Origin: a virus
Reading direction: 5' to 3' (one strand)
Virus record (IMG/VR): IMGVR_UViG_3300033816_000498
Location: 1-41,955 of that record
Length of the DNA stretch: 41,955 nt
Numbering within the stretch: the first letter of the stretch is position 1; every line of letters starts with the position of its first letter. The notes beneath the pieces were generated by a model. The model did no database searches, was not told where the DNA came from, and was given only the letters and a program-made list of their open reading frames with translations. The translations under genes were made by a program, and so were the position numbers. This document shows positions 21,999 through 28,995 of this stretch, piece by piece.

Positions 21999-22088
21999 TC
22001 AGTCTTGATTTACCTTGTATGTCATAATAAAATAGCATGCCACATAGCCAGCAATAAATGCTGGGACTAAAAAAAATAAACTAATCAT
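21999..22088 (-). CDS. 29-residue single-TM peptide
   Basis: MISLFFLVPAFIAGYVACYF then a short polar tail: one membrane helix. The start overlaps the stop of the upstream gene by 4 nt (ATGA), supporting translation. Confidence 0.5.
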   Translation of the reverse strand: MISLFFLVPAFIAGYVACYFIMTYKVNQD

Positions 22089-22258
22089 TCGAAATCCACC
22101 TGCCTCTCAAAAATAGTAGTCATATAATTATCTTCTCCCCTTGCAATCTTTGCTGCCTCTATACGCATACCTAAAGCATTTGTAACTGATGGTTCAATAG
22201 GTATGGCCTCTATAGCCCTTGCAATTTCTTCTCGCAAGATCATATCGTCTATACTCAT
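22085..22258 (-). CDS. 57-residue helical protein
   Basis: MSIDDMILREEIARAIEAIP and a second helix (LGMRIEAAKIARGED). ATGA overlaps at both ends place it in a six-gene coupled operon running 23075 to 21999. No family recognised. Confidence 0.6.
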   Translation of the reverse strand: MSIDDMILREEIARAIEAIPIEPSVTNALGMRIEAAKIARGEDNYMTTIFERQVDFE

Positions 22259-22575
22259 TCTTTATCCTCCCAATATGCTTTCCCAAACTCATCATAGTCA
22301 TCCCAGCCAGAGTCAGACATGTCAATCTTAATCTTATCTAACTCTTCTTTCCAAGACTTCATATCTATGGTGTAATAAGTTCCCCACCACTCGTAAGGCT
22401 TATTAAGGTACTTCCACATAAATGCGTGGTATTTATAGAGAAAACCATACTCTTCATCTTCATCCATATTAACACACTTAACAATATGGTTGCCAGCAAA
22501 CTCTCCACATATATTTCCTATCCATCGTAATGGAAGTATTTTAGTTCTTTCTGTCTTGGTTGAATGATTTATCAT
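22255..22575 (-). CDS. Trp/Tyr-rich hypothetical protein
   Basis: This 106-residue acidic protein contains LPLRWIGNICGEFAGNH, FLYKYHAFMWKYLNKPYEWW and SDSGWDDYDEFGKAYWEDKE. The start is uncertain: ATG 22575 was chosen because upstream sequence in this frame is covered by two other small genes in a second frame. No family recognised. Confidence 0.6.
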   Translation of the reverse strand: MINHSTKTERTKILPLRWIGNICGEFAGNHIVKCVNMDEDEEYGFLYKYHAFMWKYLNKPYEWWGTYYTIDMKSWKEELDKIKIDMSDSGWDDYDEFGKAYWEDKE

Positions 22576-22666
22576 CTTTTTCCCACACCTTCTTTCCATC
22601 CTTATAAACTGGCCAATAGCCCAATGCTCTCCAGTCCATCTTCGTAATCTTAGGCTCTCTTGGCAT
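22541..22666 (-). CDS. 41-residue basic protein
   Basis: MPREPKITKMDWRALGYWPV followed by YKDGKKVWEKDDKSF. It overlaps the preceding gene by 17 nt and the following by 35 nt. Composition (W, K, D in a hairpin pattern) looks coding rather than shadow. Confidence 0.5.
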   Translation of the reverse strand: MPREPKITKMDWRALGYWPVYKDGKKVWEKDDKSFNQDRKN

Positions 22667-22757
22667 TTACACACCAGACCTTTCCATCCGACATTGTTTG
22701 GTGAGAATTCCAAAACCATTCTGATTCTTTAGATAGTCCACAGACATTGCATGTCAT
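22650..22757 (-). CDS. 35-residue zinc-knuckle protein
   Basis: MTCNVCGLSKESEWFW, then a second Cys near the end (VWCVNAKRA). The start overlaps the upstream stop by ATGA. It has a single C-x2-C plus His/Cys, a possible small metal site. Confidence 0.5.
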   Translation of the reverse strand: MTCNVCGLSKESEWFWNSHQTMSDGKVWCVNAKRA

Positions 22758-22876
22758 TGTCTATGCCGTTTCTTATTTCCAAACCTAGACTTAACTTCAG
22801 CCTTAGCCTGATTTACAATGGCGTTCGTAATGTCTTCAACACTAAACTCTTGATCGAAGTTTTGTTCAGTATCCAT
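22754..22876 (-). CDS. 40-residue hypothetical protein
   Basis: MDTEQNFDQEFSVEDITNAI, then a basic helix with KSRFGNKKRHRQ. It overlaps neighbours at both ends, part of the same coupled operon. Confidence 0.5.
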   Translation of the reverse strand: MDTEQNFDQEFSVEDITNAIVNQAKAEVKSRFGNKKRHRQ

Positions 22877-23075
22877 TAAGGCACTCGTTTCTTGTGTGGT
22901 ATAGGCGTATCTTAGTTAAAATTTTGCGGGATGGAGCAAACAACTCTTCCTTACAACATCCACACTTCATATACCATTCTTTAGAAAAGAAATCATACAC
23001 AGCACCCTTAGCGTTAGCATACTTCTTGGCGACAAAGGTTTGAAATGGATCGGGTATATCGTAATGTCTAGGCAT
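22866..23075 (-). CDS. Small Cys-containing protein
   Basis: This 69-residue protein runs MPRHYDIPDPFQTFVAKKYA, EWYMKCGCCKEELFAPSR and a final RNECLNGY. The C-G-C-C cluster with a distal Cys may bind zinc. ATG 23075 was chosen for GGAGACGAG upstream. It overlaps the membrane protein gene by 8 nt. Confidence 0.55.
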   Translation of the reverse strand: MPRHYDIPDPFQTFVAKKYANAKGAVYDFFSKEWYMKCGCCKEELFAPSRKILTKIRLYHTRNECLNGY

Positions 23076-23298
23076 CTCGTCTCCAGTGTAGGTAAGATCT
23101 AATATAAACAGCACCGTAGGCTACTGCTGCAAAGATAAACCCGTATTGGTCTGTTACTAAAGCATAGGCTATCCACAAGCACTCATTGAACAATAGTACG
23201 AACCATCCCCATAGAGTCTTGCGACCTACAAAGTAAATACCAGATACGCCAATGCAGGCAAGCACCCAGTGTGCGTAATCAGCAATCCATTGAATCAT
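23068..23298 (-). CDS. Three-TM membrane protein (PnuC-like fragment?)
   Basis: This 76-residue protein has three hydrophobic segments with Trp/Gly at their ends (HWVLACIGVSGIYFVG, LWGWFVLLFNECLWIAYAL, GFIFAAVAYGAVYIRS) and a basic tail. The W-G-W-F...N-x-x-W pattern recalls part of PnuC transporters, but the length is far below that family's. Leaderless: TATACT (plus 23305-23310), 6 nt, ATG 23298; an in-frame upstream ATG is rejected for that reason. Confidence 0.6.
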   Translation of the reverse strand: MIQWIADYAHWVLACIGVSGIYFVGRKTLWGWFVLLFNECLWIAYALVTDQYGFIFAAVAYGAVYIRSYLHWRRDA

Positions 23299-23329
23299 AT
23301 ATTTAGTATATCCTAAACTGAGCAAAAAG

Positions 23330-24334
23330 TCAAACTATTGTATTATTTTGACTATATCGGCTATAAAAAAAATCTGCCACATGCTGATGAAAATGAATTC
23401 CTGGGTGATATTCTTTTGGCGCTTTTTTATAATTTATAACAGAATAGTCAGATCCTTTTGACCAGCACAAATGATCCTTAAATTCAGATTCGTGAAATAA
23501 ATCACAATGTTTCTCTATATTATCTCTAAAACTATCTGATTTGCTAAACATTATAAAAGGTAAAAAATTTTTTAATTTGAAGTCTTTTAACTTTACTAAT
23601 TCTTCCATAATTAAAGAACTCGGCCTATGCCAAGTTGTCCAATATAATTTTATATTATTTGATAAACAAAATGATTCTAAGATATAAATATCATCTATAG
23701 CATCTAAAATTAATTGGTGTGGGGAAGTCGAGTCTTCTATATATTTTTGATCTTTTATTTGCATAAAAATATGATTTTCATAATACATAAGGCTAGGACT
23801 ACAGTAGGTTAGTTCTAAAATCTCAGACTCTTTAAGGTCTCCTCTATTGACTTTTGATTTATAAAATTCTTTATCTACTACAACCATACTTCTAAAAAAA
23901 TCTGGCATTAAACAAAAAATTTCTTTTGGCATTTTGTTATTCATACAATATCGAATAGTATTATGACAAATAGTTCGTACGGATGCTCCAGGGTTTCCTA
24001 GATTCATAACATTCTTATTGATTTTATCATTTAAAATGTTCGTCCATCTTCCATTTTCTGGAACACCAATACCAAAAGTTATAGAGCAACCAGAGGCTAA
24101 AAAATCTGCATCTTTATAAACTTCTCCACGAAGACCAATTTCATTGATTTCATATGTGTTGTCCTCATCAACTGTAGATATAAAAGCATTTTCGTTTGAT
24201 TTATTATCAACAACTCCCACCTGATATGAATCATATCGTCCCACATGGCCCGTACCTGTAAAATATTTATTTAGGTATCTACTATTTTTGCTGTTATTTT
24301 TATAAAAATGTAGAATGTCTTCTGTTAAATACAT
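23330..24334 (-). CDS. SGNH/GDSL-like hydrolase, paralogue 3
   Basis: This 334-residue protein has block I FLASGCSITFGIGVPENGRW, NLGNPGASVRT, LYWTTWHRPSS and block V EYHPGIHFHQHVADFF; the block V Asp position is Glu. It is closest to paralogue 2. It lies 12 nt after the sulfotransferase gene on the same strand with no promoter of its own, so sulfotransferase and hydrolase are probably made together, suggesting a shared substrate. Confidence 0.75.
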   Translation of the reverse strand: MYLTEDILHFYKNNSKNSRYLNKYFTGTGHVGRYDSYQVGVVDNKSNENAFISTVDEDNTYEINEIGLRGEVYKDADFLASGCSITFGIGVPENGRWTNILNDKINKNVMNLGNPGASVRTICHNTIRYCMNNKMPKEIFCLMPDFFRSMVVVDKEFYKSKVNRGDLKESEILELTYCSPSLMYYENHIFMQIKDQKYIEDSTSPHQLILDAIDDIYILESFCLSNNIKLYWTTWHRPSSLIMEELVKLKDFKLKNFLPFIMFSKSDSFRDNIEKHCDLFHESEFKDHLCWSKGSDYSVINYKKAPKEYHPGIHFHQHVADFFYSRYSQNNTIV

Positions 24335-24346
24335 CTTAGAACTCTG

Positions 24347-24862
24347 TCACAGATCAATTCTTTTTGATAATAGTTTTGTATATGGACCATAACAATCCTC
24401 TATATCATTTATATCAAAATGCTTTTCATTATACTTTTGAGAGATTTTGCTTGATCTTAAATATGTGTTTTCTTTATTGTCTTCTGTTATAGGCACAGGG
24501 ATGTCTAATGGATCTATATCAAAGTTAAGATCACTGCAAATCCTTGATAATACTTTCTCTGGAAATTCTACCAGATCTTCATACTTAATAACAATGTCTG
24601 CATTTTTATATAAAAAGTTACACATATCCCGATACTCGTTATTGTATCTTTTGCTATAATCTTCATCTGGGTGATAATGCTTTCTCATGGTCACATGAGA
24701 GTGAATAGATTCAAAAGGATCTCGTACAACAGTTATAATAAACCTATCAGGCTTCTCTGGAATATGAAAATATTTTATATCTTTCCTACAGTTATTTAGT
24801 AGCAAATTTGACAGGTAGTTTGCCCCAGATCTAGGATATGTAACAATTACTATATTTGACAT
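24347..24862 (-). CDS. PAPS-dependent sulfotransferase
   Basis: This 171-residue protein has the 5'-phosphosulfate loop IVTYPRSGANYLSNLL at residues 7-22 and the 3'-phosphate motif ITVVRDPFESIHSH near 48; a later IKYEDLVEFPE matches the family. It is shorter than typical cytosolic sulfotransferases (~250) but both PAPS-binding elements are intact. It transfers sulfate to a hydroxyl or amine acceptor; the acceptor is unknown. It sits between a small zinc protein and SGNH paralogue 3. Confidence 0.85.
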   Translation of the reverse strand: MSNIVIVTYPRSGANYLSNLLLNNCRKDIKYFHIPEKPDRFIITVVRDPFESIHSHVTMRKHYHPDEDYSKRYNNEYRDMCNFLYKNADIVIKYEDLVEFPEKVLSRICSDLNFDIDPLDIPVPITEDNKENTYLRSSKISQKYNEKHFDINDIEDCYGPYTKLLSKRIDL

Positions 24863-24863
24863 A

Positions 24864-24989
24864 TTATGATATAAGACCCATAGAGAGATGATCTAAACAA
24901 ACATCTGCAACAATATAGTCAGAGTGATCTACAACTATGTCGTAATGAGTTGCATCTTTATTGCAAAAAAAACACTTAGATTTTTCCAT
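24864..24989 (-). CDS. 41-residue zinc-binding protein
   Basis: MEKSKCFFCNKDATHYDIVV ... VADVCLDHLSMG: one C-x2-C and one C-x2-H, the DUF7455-like single module again in minimal form. Leaderless: TATAAT (plus 24996-25001), 6 nt, ATG. It heads the sulfotransferase/SGNH operon. Confidence 0.65.
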   Translation of the reverse strand: MEKSKCFFCNKDATHYDIVVDHSDYIVADVCLDHLSMGLIS

Positions 24990-25004
24990 TTAATAATTAT
25001 ACCA

Positions 25005-26432
25005 TTAAACAAAATCAAACCATATTGGCATAATGTATCTTGAGCCATTTGCTGGGCCAACATGGTACCAATAATGAGGATTCCCAGGGAATAGAATTAG
25101 ATCACCAGCCTTTGGCTTAAGGGATAGTCCTTGATTAAAAAATGACAAACCACCACCATCGTAGTCATCATTCAAATAAACCCATCCTGCTAAATGGTTT
25201 GAGTCTTTATGACCCATATCATCTATTGGAATAGTTTGACTATTATTATGAACCCATTGAGCAAAACGAGAATTTCTTGGTTTTAGTTTTACATTAAATT
25301 CTTTTTCTACGATAGACTGAATACCAGGGATATATCTTTCTGAATACCTGAGTGAATCGTAATATAATAAAGACAGTGTAGGATTTCCAGAATCGTCTGG
25401 TTGCAAGGGACGATTATTACTTGTCTCTGTATTATTTATAAGTCCTATAATATGGTCACATTCTTCTTTGCTTAAATAATTATTAAATACTTTTACATTT
25501 CTAGGATCACTTCCGATATTATTAAAGTTTTGTACCGTTAGGTCAGAGTAACCTATTACATTTCCTTCAGGCACTACAATATCATTAAAGTTTTTTACCA
25601 TATCTAGCAACTTGCTAATATCTTCTTGATCAGTATGAATCATAAAGTCATAAATGCCAAACTTCTCAGACAGGTTTCTTATTTGTGCAACAACATCGAC
25701 TAACTTTCCTTTTATTAAGTGGTTTTGTTGTCTAACTGGTGCATTCTTGTCATACTTAACATGCTTTTCATCGTCTGGATGGGTAGTAATAAGTGGGTCA
25801 ATAATGACTATTGGCTTTACCTTATCCAGATCAATCTTTTTAAACTGGTCCTTAAACAATAGGTTGTCATCAACATATATATATTCGCAATGTTTGTTTG
25901 CTATACCAATTGTTGTATCTGAAGAGCCAACAACTGCCATGTGGGTTTTGTGCTCATGGGCACTCATTAAATTCATAAATTTGTCCATCCAAACTGCAGA
26001 GATGGCAACCCTTTTTGCAAGAGTGTCAATAAGTGAAGGGTCGTGCATATAGTGGTCTATAACTATCTTCTCAGACTTGTCGTTTCCTTCATCACCCCAT
26101 CTTCCAGAAACTAGGTTTACGCCAATTCTTCCAGGTGCAAACTTATTTAACGTGTCAACAATCTTAGCAGCATAGTCAGGACTTGTTCCATATGCTGGCA
26201 GGGCAATTGTCATAATCAGTTGATTTGTTTTTTGTAATGCTTCTTGTATAACTAATGAAAAATCAATACCTCCTGGGCCATAGGGAAGTAAAACAGATTT
26301 AACGTTAGCACCATCTAGTTCTTGTGCCATAGAAAGAATTCCCTTAAGGTCTAGGTTCTCAATGCTATCGTTTATCTGCCAGTGTCTTCTCCACATCCAG
26401 TGAAATGTTATAGGCTTATTGGTATTATCCAT
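25005..26432 (-). CDS. SsuD-like flavin monooxygenase fused to 2OG-Fe(II) oxygenase
   Basis: This 475-residue protein has two domains. Residues ~1-310 follow the luciferase-like/SsuD monooxygenase pattern: GANVKSVLLPYGPGGID, LIMTIALPAYGTSPDYAA, FAPGRIGVNLVSGRWGDE and MAVVGSSDTTIGIANKHCEY. Residues ~325-475 are a P4H-type oxygenase: VFNNYLSKEECDHI, MGHKDSNHLAG (His, Asp), LNDDYDGGGLSFF, LKPKAGDLILFPG, YHVGPA (His) and Arg in SRYIMPIWF. There is no stop or frameshift between them. The first would use reduced flavin and O2, the second Fe(II), O2 and 2-oxoglutarate: two consecutive oxidations in one polypeptide. It overlaps the 26425-26676 gene by 8 nt. Confidence 0.82.
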   Translation of the reverse strand: MDNTNKPITFHWMWRRHWQINDSIENLDLKGILSMAQELDGANVKSVLLPYGPGGIDFSLVIQEALQKTNQLIMTIALPAYGTSPDYAAKIVDTLNKFAPGRIGVNLVSGRWGDEGNDKSEKIVIDHYMHDPSLIDTLAKRVAISAVWMDKFMNLMSAHEHKTHMAVVGSSDTTIGIANKHCEYIYVDDNLLFKDQFKKIDLDKVKPIVIIDPLITTHPDDEKHVKYDKNAPVRQQNHLIKGKLVDVVAQIRNLSEKFGIYDFMIHTDQEDISKLLDMVKNFNDIVVPEGNVIGYSDLTVQNFNNIGSDPRNVKVFNNYLSKEECDHIIGLINNTETSNNRPLQPDDSGNPTLSLLYYDSLRYSERYIPGIQSIVEKEFNVKLKPRNSRFAQWVHNNSQTIPIDDMGHKDSNHLAGWVYLNDDYDGGGLSFFNQGLSLKPKAGDLILFPGNPHYWYHVGPANGSRYIMPIWFDFV

Positions 26433-26676
26433 TTTTTATTACTCTTCCCTTTGTTTTAAACCAAGAACCTATCTTAGCCTTTGCAACTTTGCTTCTTAAA
26501 AGTTCTCCAAATGTTTCATGAGATACGTCTGATCCAAGATATTCTTGTCCTGTTTCAAGGTCAATCAACTTCCACTTACCTGGTGCTTTTGTATGCAAAA
26601 TTAAATCAATTGGATAATCGTAATCATTGACCTCAGAACCATCTAGAAGTTTTCTTTTTTTCATGTCATCTGTCAT
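26425..26676 (-). CDS. Small hypothetical protein
   Basis: This 83-residue protein contains KRKLLDGSEVNDYDYPIDLI, GKWKLIDLETGQEYLGSD and a basic C-terminus FKTKGRVIKNG. It sits between the 2OG oxygenase and the fusion enzyme, overlapping the latter, so it is part of the three-gene leaderless operon that starts at 27292. An alternative start is Met5. No family name known to me. Confidence 0.6.
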   Translation of the reverse strand: MTDDMKKRKLLDGSEVNDYDYPIDLILHTKAPGKWKLIDLETGQEYLGSDVSHETFGELLRSKVAKAKIGSWFKTKGRVIKNG

Positions 26677-26677
26677 T

Positions 26678-27292
26678 TTAAACTACCGTAAACCAAATAG
26701 GCAGAGTGTATCTATCACCAGATAAAACCTCTTTAACTTCATGAGCGTAGTGCATATTCCCAGGGAATACGACTAAGTCACCAGTCTTTGGCTTAATACA
26801 AACATCATGTGTTTCAAACTTAATCTCTCCACCCTCATAGTTATCATTTAAATAAATAATAATTGGTAAGTGGTTTTCTGTTACATATCCAAGGTCATCC
26901 ACATGTGTGTTTAAGTAAGATCCAGTCTCCCAGTGAACAACGCCCAAGAATTCTTCTTTTTCTGCTATCTCAATATCTTCTAAGTTGTATGCTTTTTTTA
27001 TTTCATCTTTAACTCTGCCTATAAGATTGGACTTATCTGGCAGACCATCATACTTACGCATGTAGGTTAATGGCTCTCCATTAGGACCTTTTTGAGAAAC
27101 AAAACGGTGAGAGTGTCTATCTTCTAGACCATCCATAAGATAAGATATTTCTTCTTGTGTTAAAAAATTAGGAATAGTTATAATGTTTTCTGCAGAGTTT
27201 CCTAATTTATTTAAAAATTTGTGATATGACTCAGTTCTTTCGATTGAGTCAGGATTATTTCCTACTGGCTTGTTGTTGATGGCATATGACAT
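26678..27292 (-). CDS. 2OG-Fe(II) oxygenase, P4H type
   Basis: This 204-residue protein has iron ligands in LNTHVDDLG (His, Asp) and YAHEVKEV (His), the hairpin LNDNYEGGEIKFETH, IKPKTGDLVVFPG and Arg in DRYTLPIWF. It is closest to the C-terminal half of the fusion protein encoded two genes downstream (FPGN-x-HY and LPIWF/MPIWF), so the fused domain probably derives from such a stand-alone enzyme. Leaderless: TATAAT (plus 27299-27304), 6 nt, ATG. Confidence 0.87.
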   Translation of the reverse strand: MSYAINNKPVGNNPDSIERTESYHKFLNKLGNSAENIITIPNFLTQEEISYLMDGLEDRHSHRFVSQKGPNGEPLTYMRKYDGLPDKSNLIGRVKDEIKKAYNLEDIEIAEKEEFLGVVHWETGSYLNTHVDDLGYVTENHLPIIIYLNDNYEGGEIKFETHDVCIKPKTGDLVVFPGNMHYAHEVKEVLSGDRYTLPIWFTVV

Positions 27293-27307
27293 ATAACTAT
27301 TATACCA

Positions 27308-27400
27308 TCAATCAGATATGCAGATATTACAGACAAATGGTTCGTCGCTTGTCTGAGGGTATAGTTCGTCGCATTGAGTACAGGCTATCCTGTAGGCCAT
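27308..27400 (-). CDS. 30-residue zinc-ribbon peptide
   Basis: MAYRIACTQCDELYPQTSDE then FVCNICISD: two C-x2-C knuckles in 30 residues. The upstream TATAGC-N6-ATG could be a weak leaderless promoter. It lies within the promoter-proximal region of the 2OG oxygenase operon. Confidence 0.5.
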   Translation of the reverse strand: MAYRIACTQCDELYPQTSDEPFVCNICISD

Positions 27401-27510
27401 AAATTTGCTATATGATGAATCCAGTTTATTCACGGATATATTTTATCATATACTCTTTAAAGTTCGGCGCAAAATAGAAGTTCTACACCTCCCTATGCCC
27501 TATACGGGCA

Positions 27511-27615
27511 CTATGGTTTACAATCCTTCATATGCTTGTATAGACTTTCGTGAGCAAAACCTTTTCTAAAATCCCACTCTTTCTTGCAGACAGGACAGAC
27601 TATAGTTCTACTCAT
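27511..27615 (-). CDS. 34-residue zinc-finger peptide
   Basis: MSRTIVCPVCKKEWDF ... HESLYKHMKDCKP: C-x2-C followed by H-x3-C, a C2HC-type finger. It overlaps the upstream small gene by 8 nt. The ~110 nt downstream of it (27401-27510) carries no gene I can support. Confidence 0.55.
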   Translation of the reverse strand: MSRTIVCPVCKKEWDFRKGFAHESLYKHMKDCKP

Positions 27616-27700
27616 CTATCCCCTTTTCCCAGATTAATCCACATTTAGTACACATAATTCCTGGCTCTCGCATATACCAGGTATGGCTACATTTTTCCAT
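27608..27700 (-). CDS. 30-residue zinc-ribbon peptide
   Basis: MEKCSHTWYMREPGIMCTKC then GLIWEKGIDE: C-x2-H and C-x2-C, a minimal zinc ribbon. It is placed immediately after the 27701-27910 gene and overlaps the next one. Confidence 0.55.
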   Translation of the reverse strand: MEKCSHTWYMREPGIMCTKCGLIWEKGIDE

Positions 27701-27910
27701 TTACTTCCAAACAAATGTTAGGATTGTTTCAGCAAACTCTGGATGATTCTTAGCCAACTTATTAAGTTCGGCATTATACTTTCTTTTGCTTCCATAGTTT
27801 CTGGCTCGCTCAAGATTTTTAAGTATGCTGGCTGCCTCTGGACCAAGGTTGACTTTTTCTGGTTTTACAAATGATCTTTGGGCTAAAGCCCCTGCTCTAG
27901 ATGACTTCAT
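27701..27910 (-). CDS. 69-residue basic protein
   Basis: MKSSRAGALAQRSFVKPEKV, then a helical Arg/Lys/Asn region (LERARNYGSKRKYNAELNKL) and ETILTFVWK. It may bind nucleic acid. Leaderless: TATGAT (plus 27917-27922), 6 nt, ATG; it diverges from a GIY-YIG gene. Confidence 0.6.
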   Translation of the reverse strand: MKSSRAGALAQRSFVKPEKVNLGPEAASILKNLERARNYGSKRKYNAELNKLAKNHPEFAETILTFVWK

Positions 27911-27916
27911 ATCTAA

Positions 27917-27952
27917 ATCATATCAGAAATTGCGGGGGAAGTCAAGTATAAT
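27917..27952. promoter_or_regulatory. Bidirectional leaderless promoter
   Basis: A - strand TATGAT at 27917-27922 lies 6 nt from ATG 27910, and a + strand TATAAT at 27947-27952 lies 6 nt from ATG 27959. The whole divergent control region is 48 nt. Confidence 0.75.
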
Positions 27953-27958
27953 AGACTA

Positions 27959-28273
27959 ATGACCCTATTATATATACTATACAGTCCTGTGTATAAGGCT
28001 GTCAAAATAGGTATATCAGATGTAAGCGGAAGAAGGTTTGCAAGCCATAGGACCAAAGGTTGGATATTGATTAAGTATTGGTGGTTTTCCGAACGGGATA
28101 AAGCAAGATCAGTAGAAACCCTAGTAGTAAGAACACTCACCAATAAGCATGGACACTATCTAACTAAGGCAGATATGCCACAAGGGGGTTATACGGAGAC
28201 ATTTGATGCATCTAAGATAACTCGAAGAGGTTTGATCCATATGGTCAATAGGGCTATAAAGGAGTGTTCGTAA
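27959..28273 (+). CDS. GIY-YIG/T5orf172-type nuclease-like protein
   Basis: This 104-residue protein begins LLYILYSPVYKAVKIGIS, with Y-I-L near the start and VKIGIS in place of the GIY half. A conserved Arg follows (GRRFASHRTKGW), and the C-terminal GGYTETF is typical of the T5orf172/MUG113 branch. These single-domain enzymes are often mobile or involved in DNA nicking. It is one of two + strand genes in a - strand region. Confidence 0.7.
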   Translation: MTLLYILYSPVYKAVKIGISDVSGRRFASHRTKGWILIKYWWFSERDKARSVETLVVRTLTNKHGHYLTKADMPQGGYTETFDASKITRRGLIHMVNRAIKECS

Positions 28274-28291
28274 TCTTTATTTGCCGTGGTT

Positions 28292-28378
28292 TTATCCACC
28301 CATACGGATTTGTTGTAGATAGGCCATATAGTTTAGAAAGATGAATAGGCCAAGCATCATAATGAGAAAAGGTTTCAT
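28292..28378 (-). CDS. 28-residue single-TM peptide
   Basis: MKPFLIMMLGLFIFLNYMAY followed by LQQIRMGG: one membrane helix, positively charged tail. Leaderless: TATAAT (plus 28385-28390), 6 nt, ATG. The clear promoter makes a real gene likely despite its size. Confidence 0.6.
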   Translation of the reverse strand: MKPFLIMMLGLFIFLNYMAYLQQIRMGG

Positions 28379-28394
28379 GGTTTAATTATAGCAG

Positions 28395-28958
28395 TTAGAT
28401 AGCCTTAGTCAAGAACTTATGGTAAATCTGATATGTCCTTGTAAGGTCTTGTTGTTCGACTATTTTTCTTATTCTGTCGTACTCTTTGAAATTTTTACTA
28501 GATGCTAAATAATTCCTATGTGGCATGTCTGTGACATTGCTCTTGTATCTGGGTTCAATTATCTCAAGTGACATTTTTTCTGCTATCTTTGTTATTGTTT
28601 CAAGTGGTGAATCTGTCAAAGACTCATACTTTACTATAATATCAAATCTGTCAACGAGGGCTATATCATTTTGACCAAACCAGTCACCAAAGCAGTACTT
28701 CTCTGGTTCGGCTAGAAACCTCTCAAGACTTCCCTCATAGTATAGAGCGTCCATAGCCACATAAGAGGATATAAAGTCTACTGGGTCTCTTACTATCGTT
28801 ATCATTTTGTTATCTTGTAGATGATGATATTTCTTGACATATACCCCTGTGTGCTGCTCAATTCTATCTTGAAGATAGTGAGAGCCTGTCCTAGGAACTG
28901 TTACCAGAGAATACTCTGAAGTTGGATTCTTAACCTTTGTGTTTGGCTTATATTCCAT
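28395..28958 (-). CDS. Sulfotransferase-like protein
   Basis: This 187-residue protein has the PAPS loop SLVTVPRTGSHYLQDR near residue 18 and the 3'-phosphate motif ITIVRDPVDFISSY near 55, with IVKYESLTDSPLE later. It is a homologue of the 24347-24862 sulfotransferase (both end in a Y-x-K/K-L-L/F-L-T tail region) but clearly diverged. Leaderless: TGC-TATTAT, 6 nt, ATG; it shares a 37-nt divergent promoter with a 2OG oxygenase. Confidence 0.8.
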   Translation of the reverse strand: MEYKPNTKVKNPTSEYSLVTVPRTGSHYLQDRIEQHTGVYVKKYHHLQDNKMITIVRDPVDFISSYVAMDALYYEGSLERFLAEPEKYCFGDWFGQNDIALVDRFDIIVKYESLTDSPLETITKIAEKMSLEIIEPRYKSNVTDMPHRNYLASSKNFKEYDRIRKIVEQQDLTRTYQIYHKFLTKAI

Positions 28959-28964
28959 ATGTCT

Positions 28965-28989
28965 ATAATAGCATATCCTGTGCTATACT
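28965..28989. promoter_or_regulatory. Bidirectional leaderless promoter
   Basis: A - strand TATTAT (28965-28970) lies 6 nt from ATG 28958, and a + strand TATACT (28984-28989) lies 6 nt from GTG 28996. Both are preceded by TGC (extended -10), so this is a compact symmetrical element. Confidence 0.75.
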
Positions 28990-28995
28990 TTTTAT

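Noticed and set aside
25654-26052. 132-codon + strand frame
   Set aside because: It lies antisense inside the SsuD-like/2OG fusion gene, which has clear family motifs; no promoter or ribosome site supports it.
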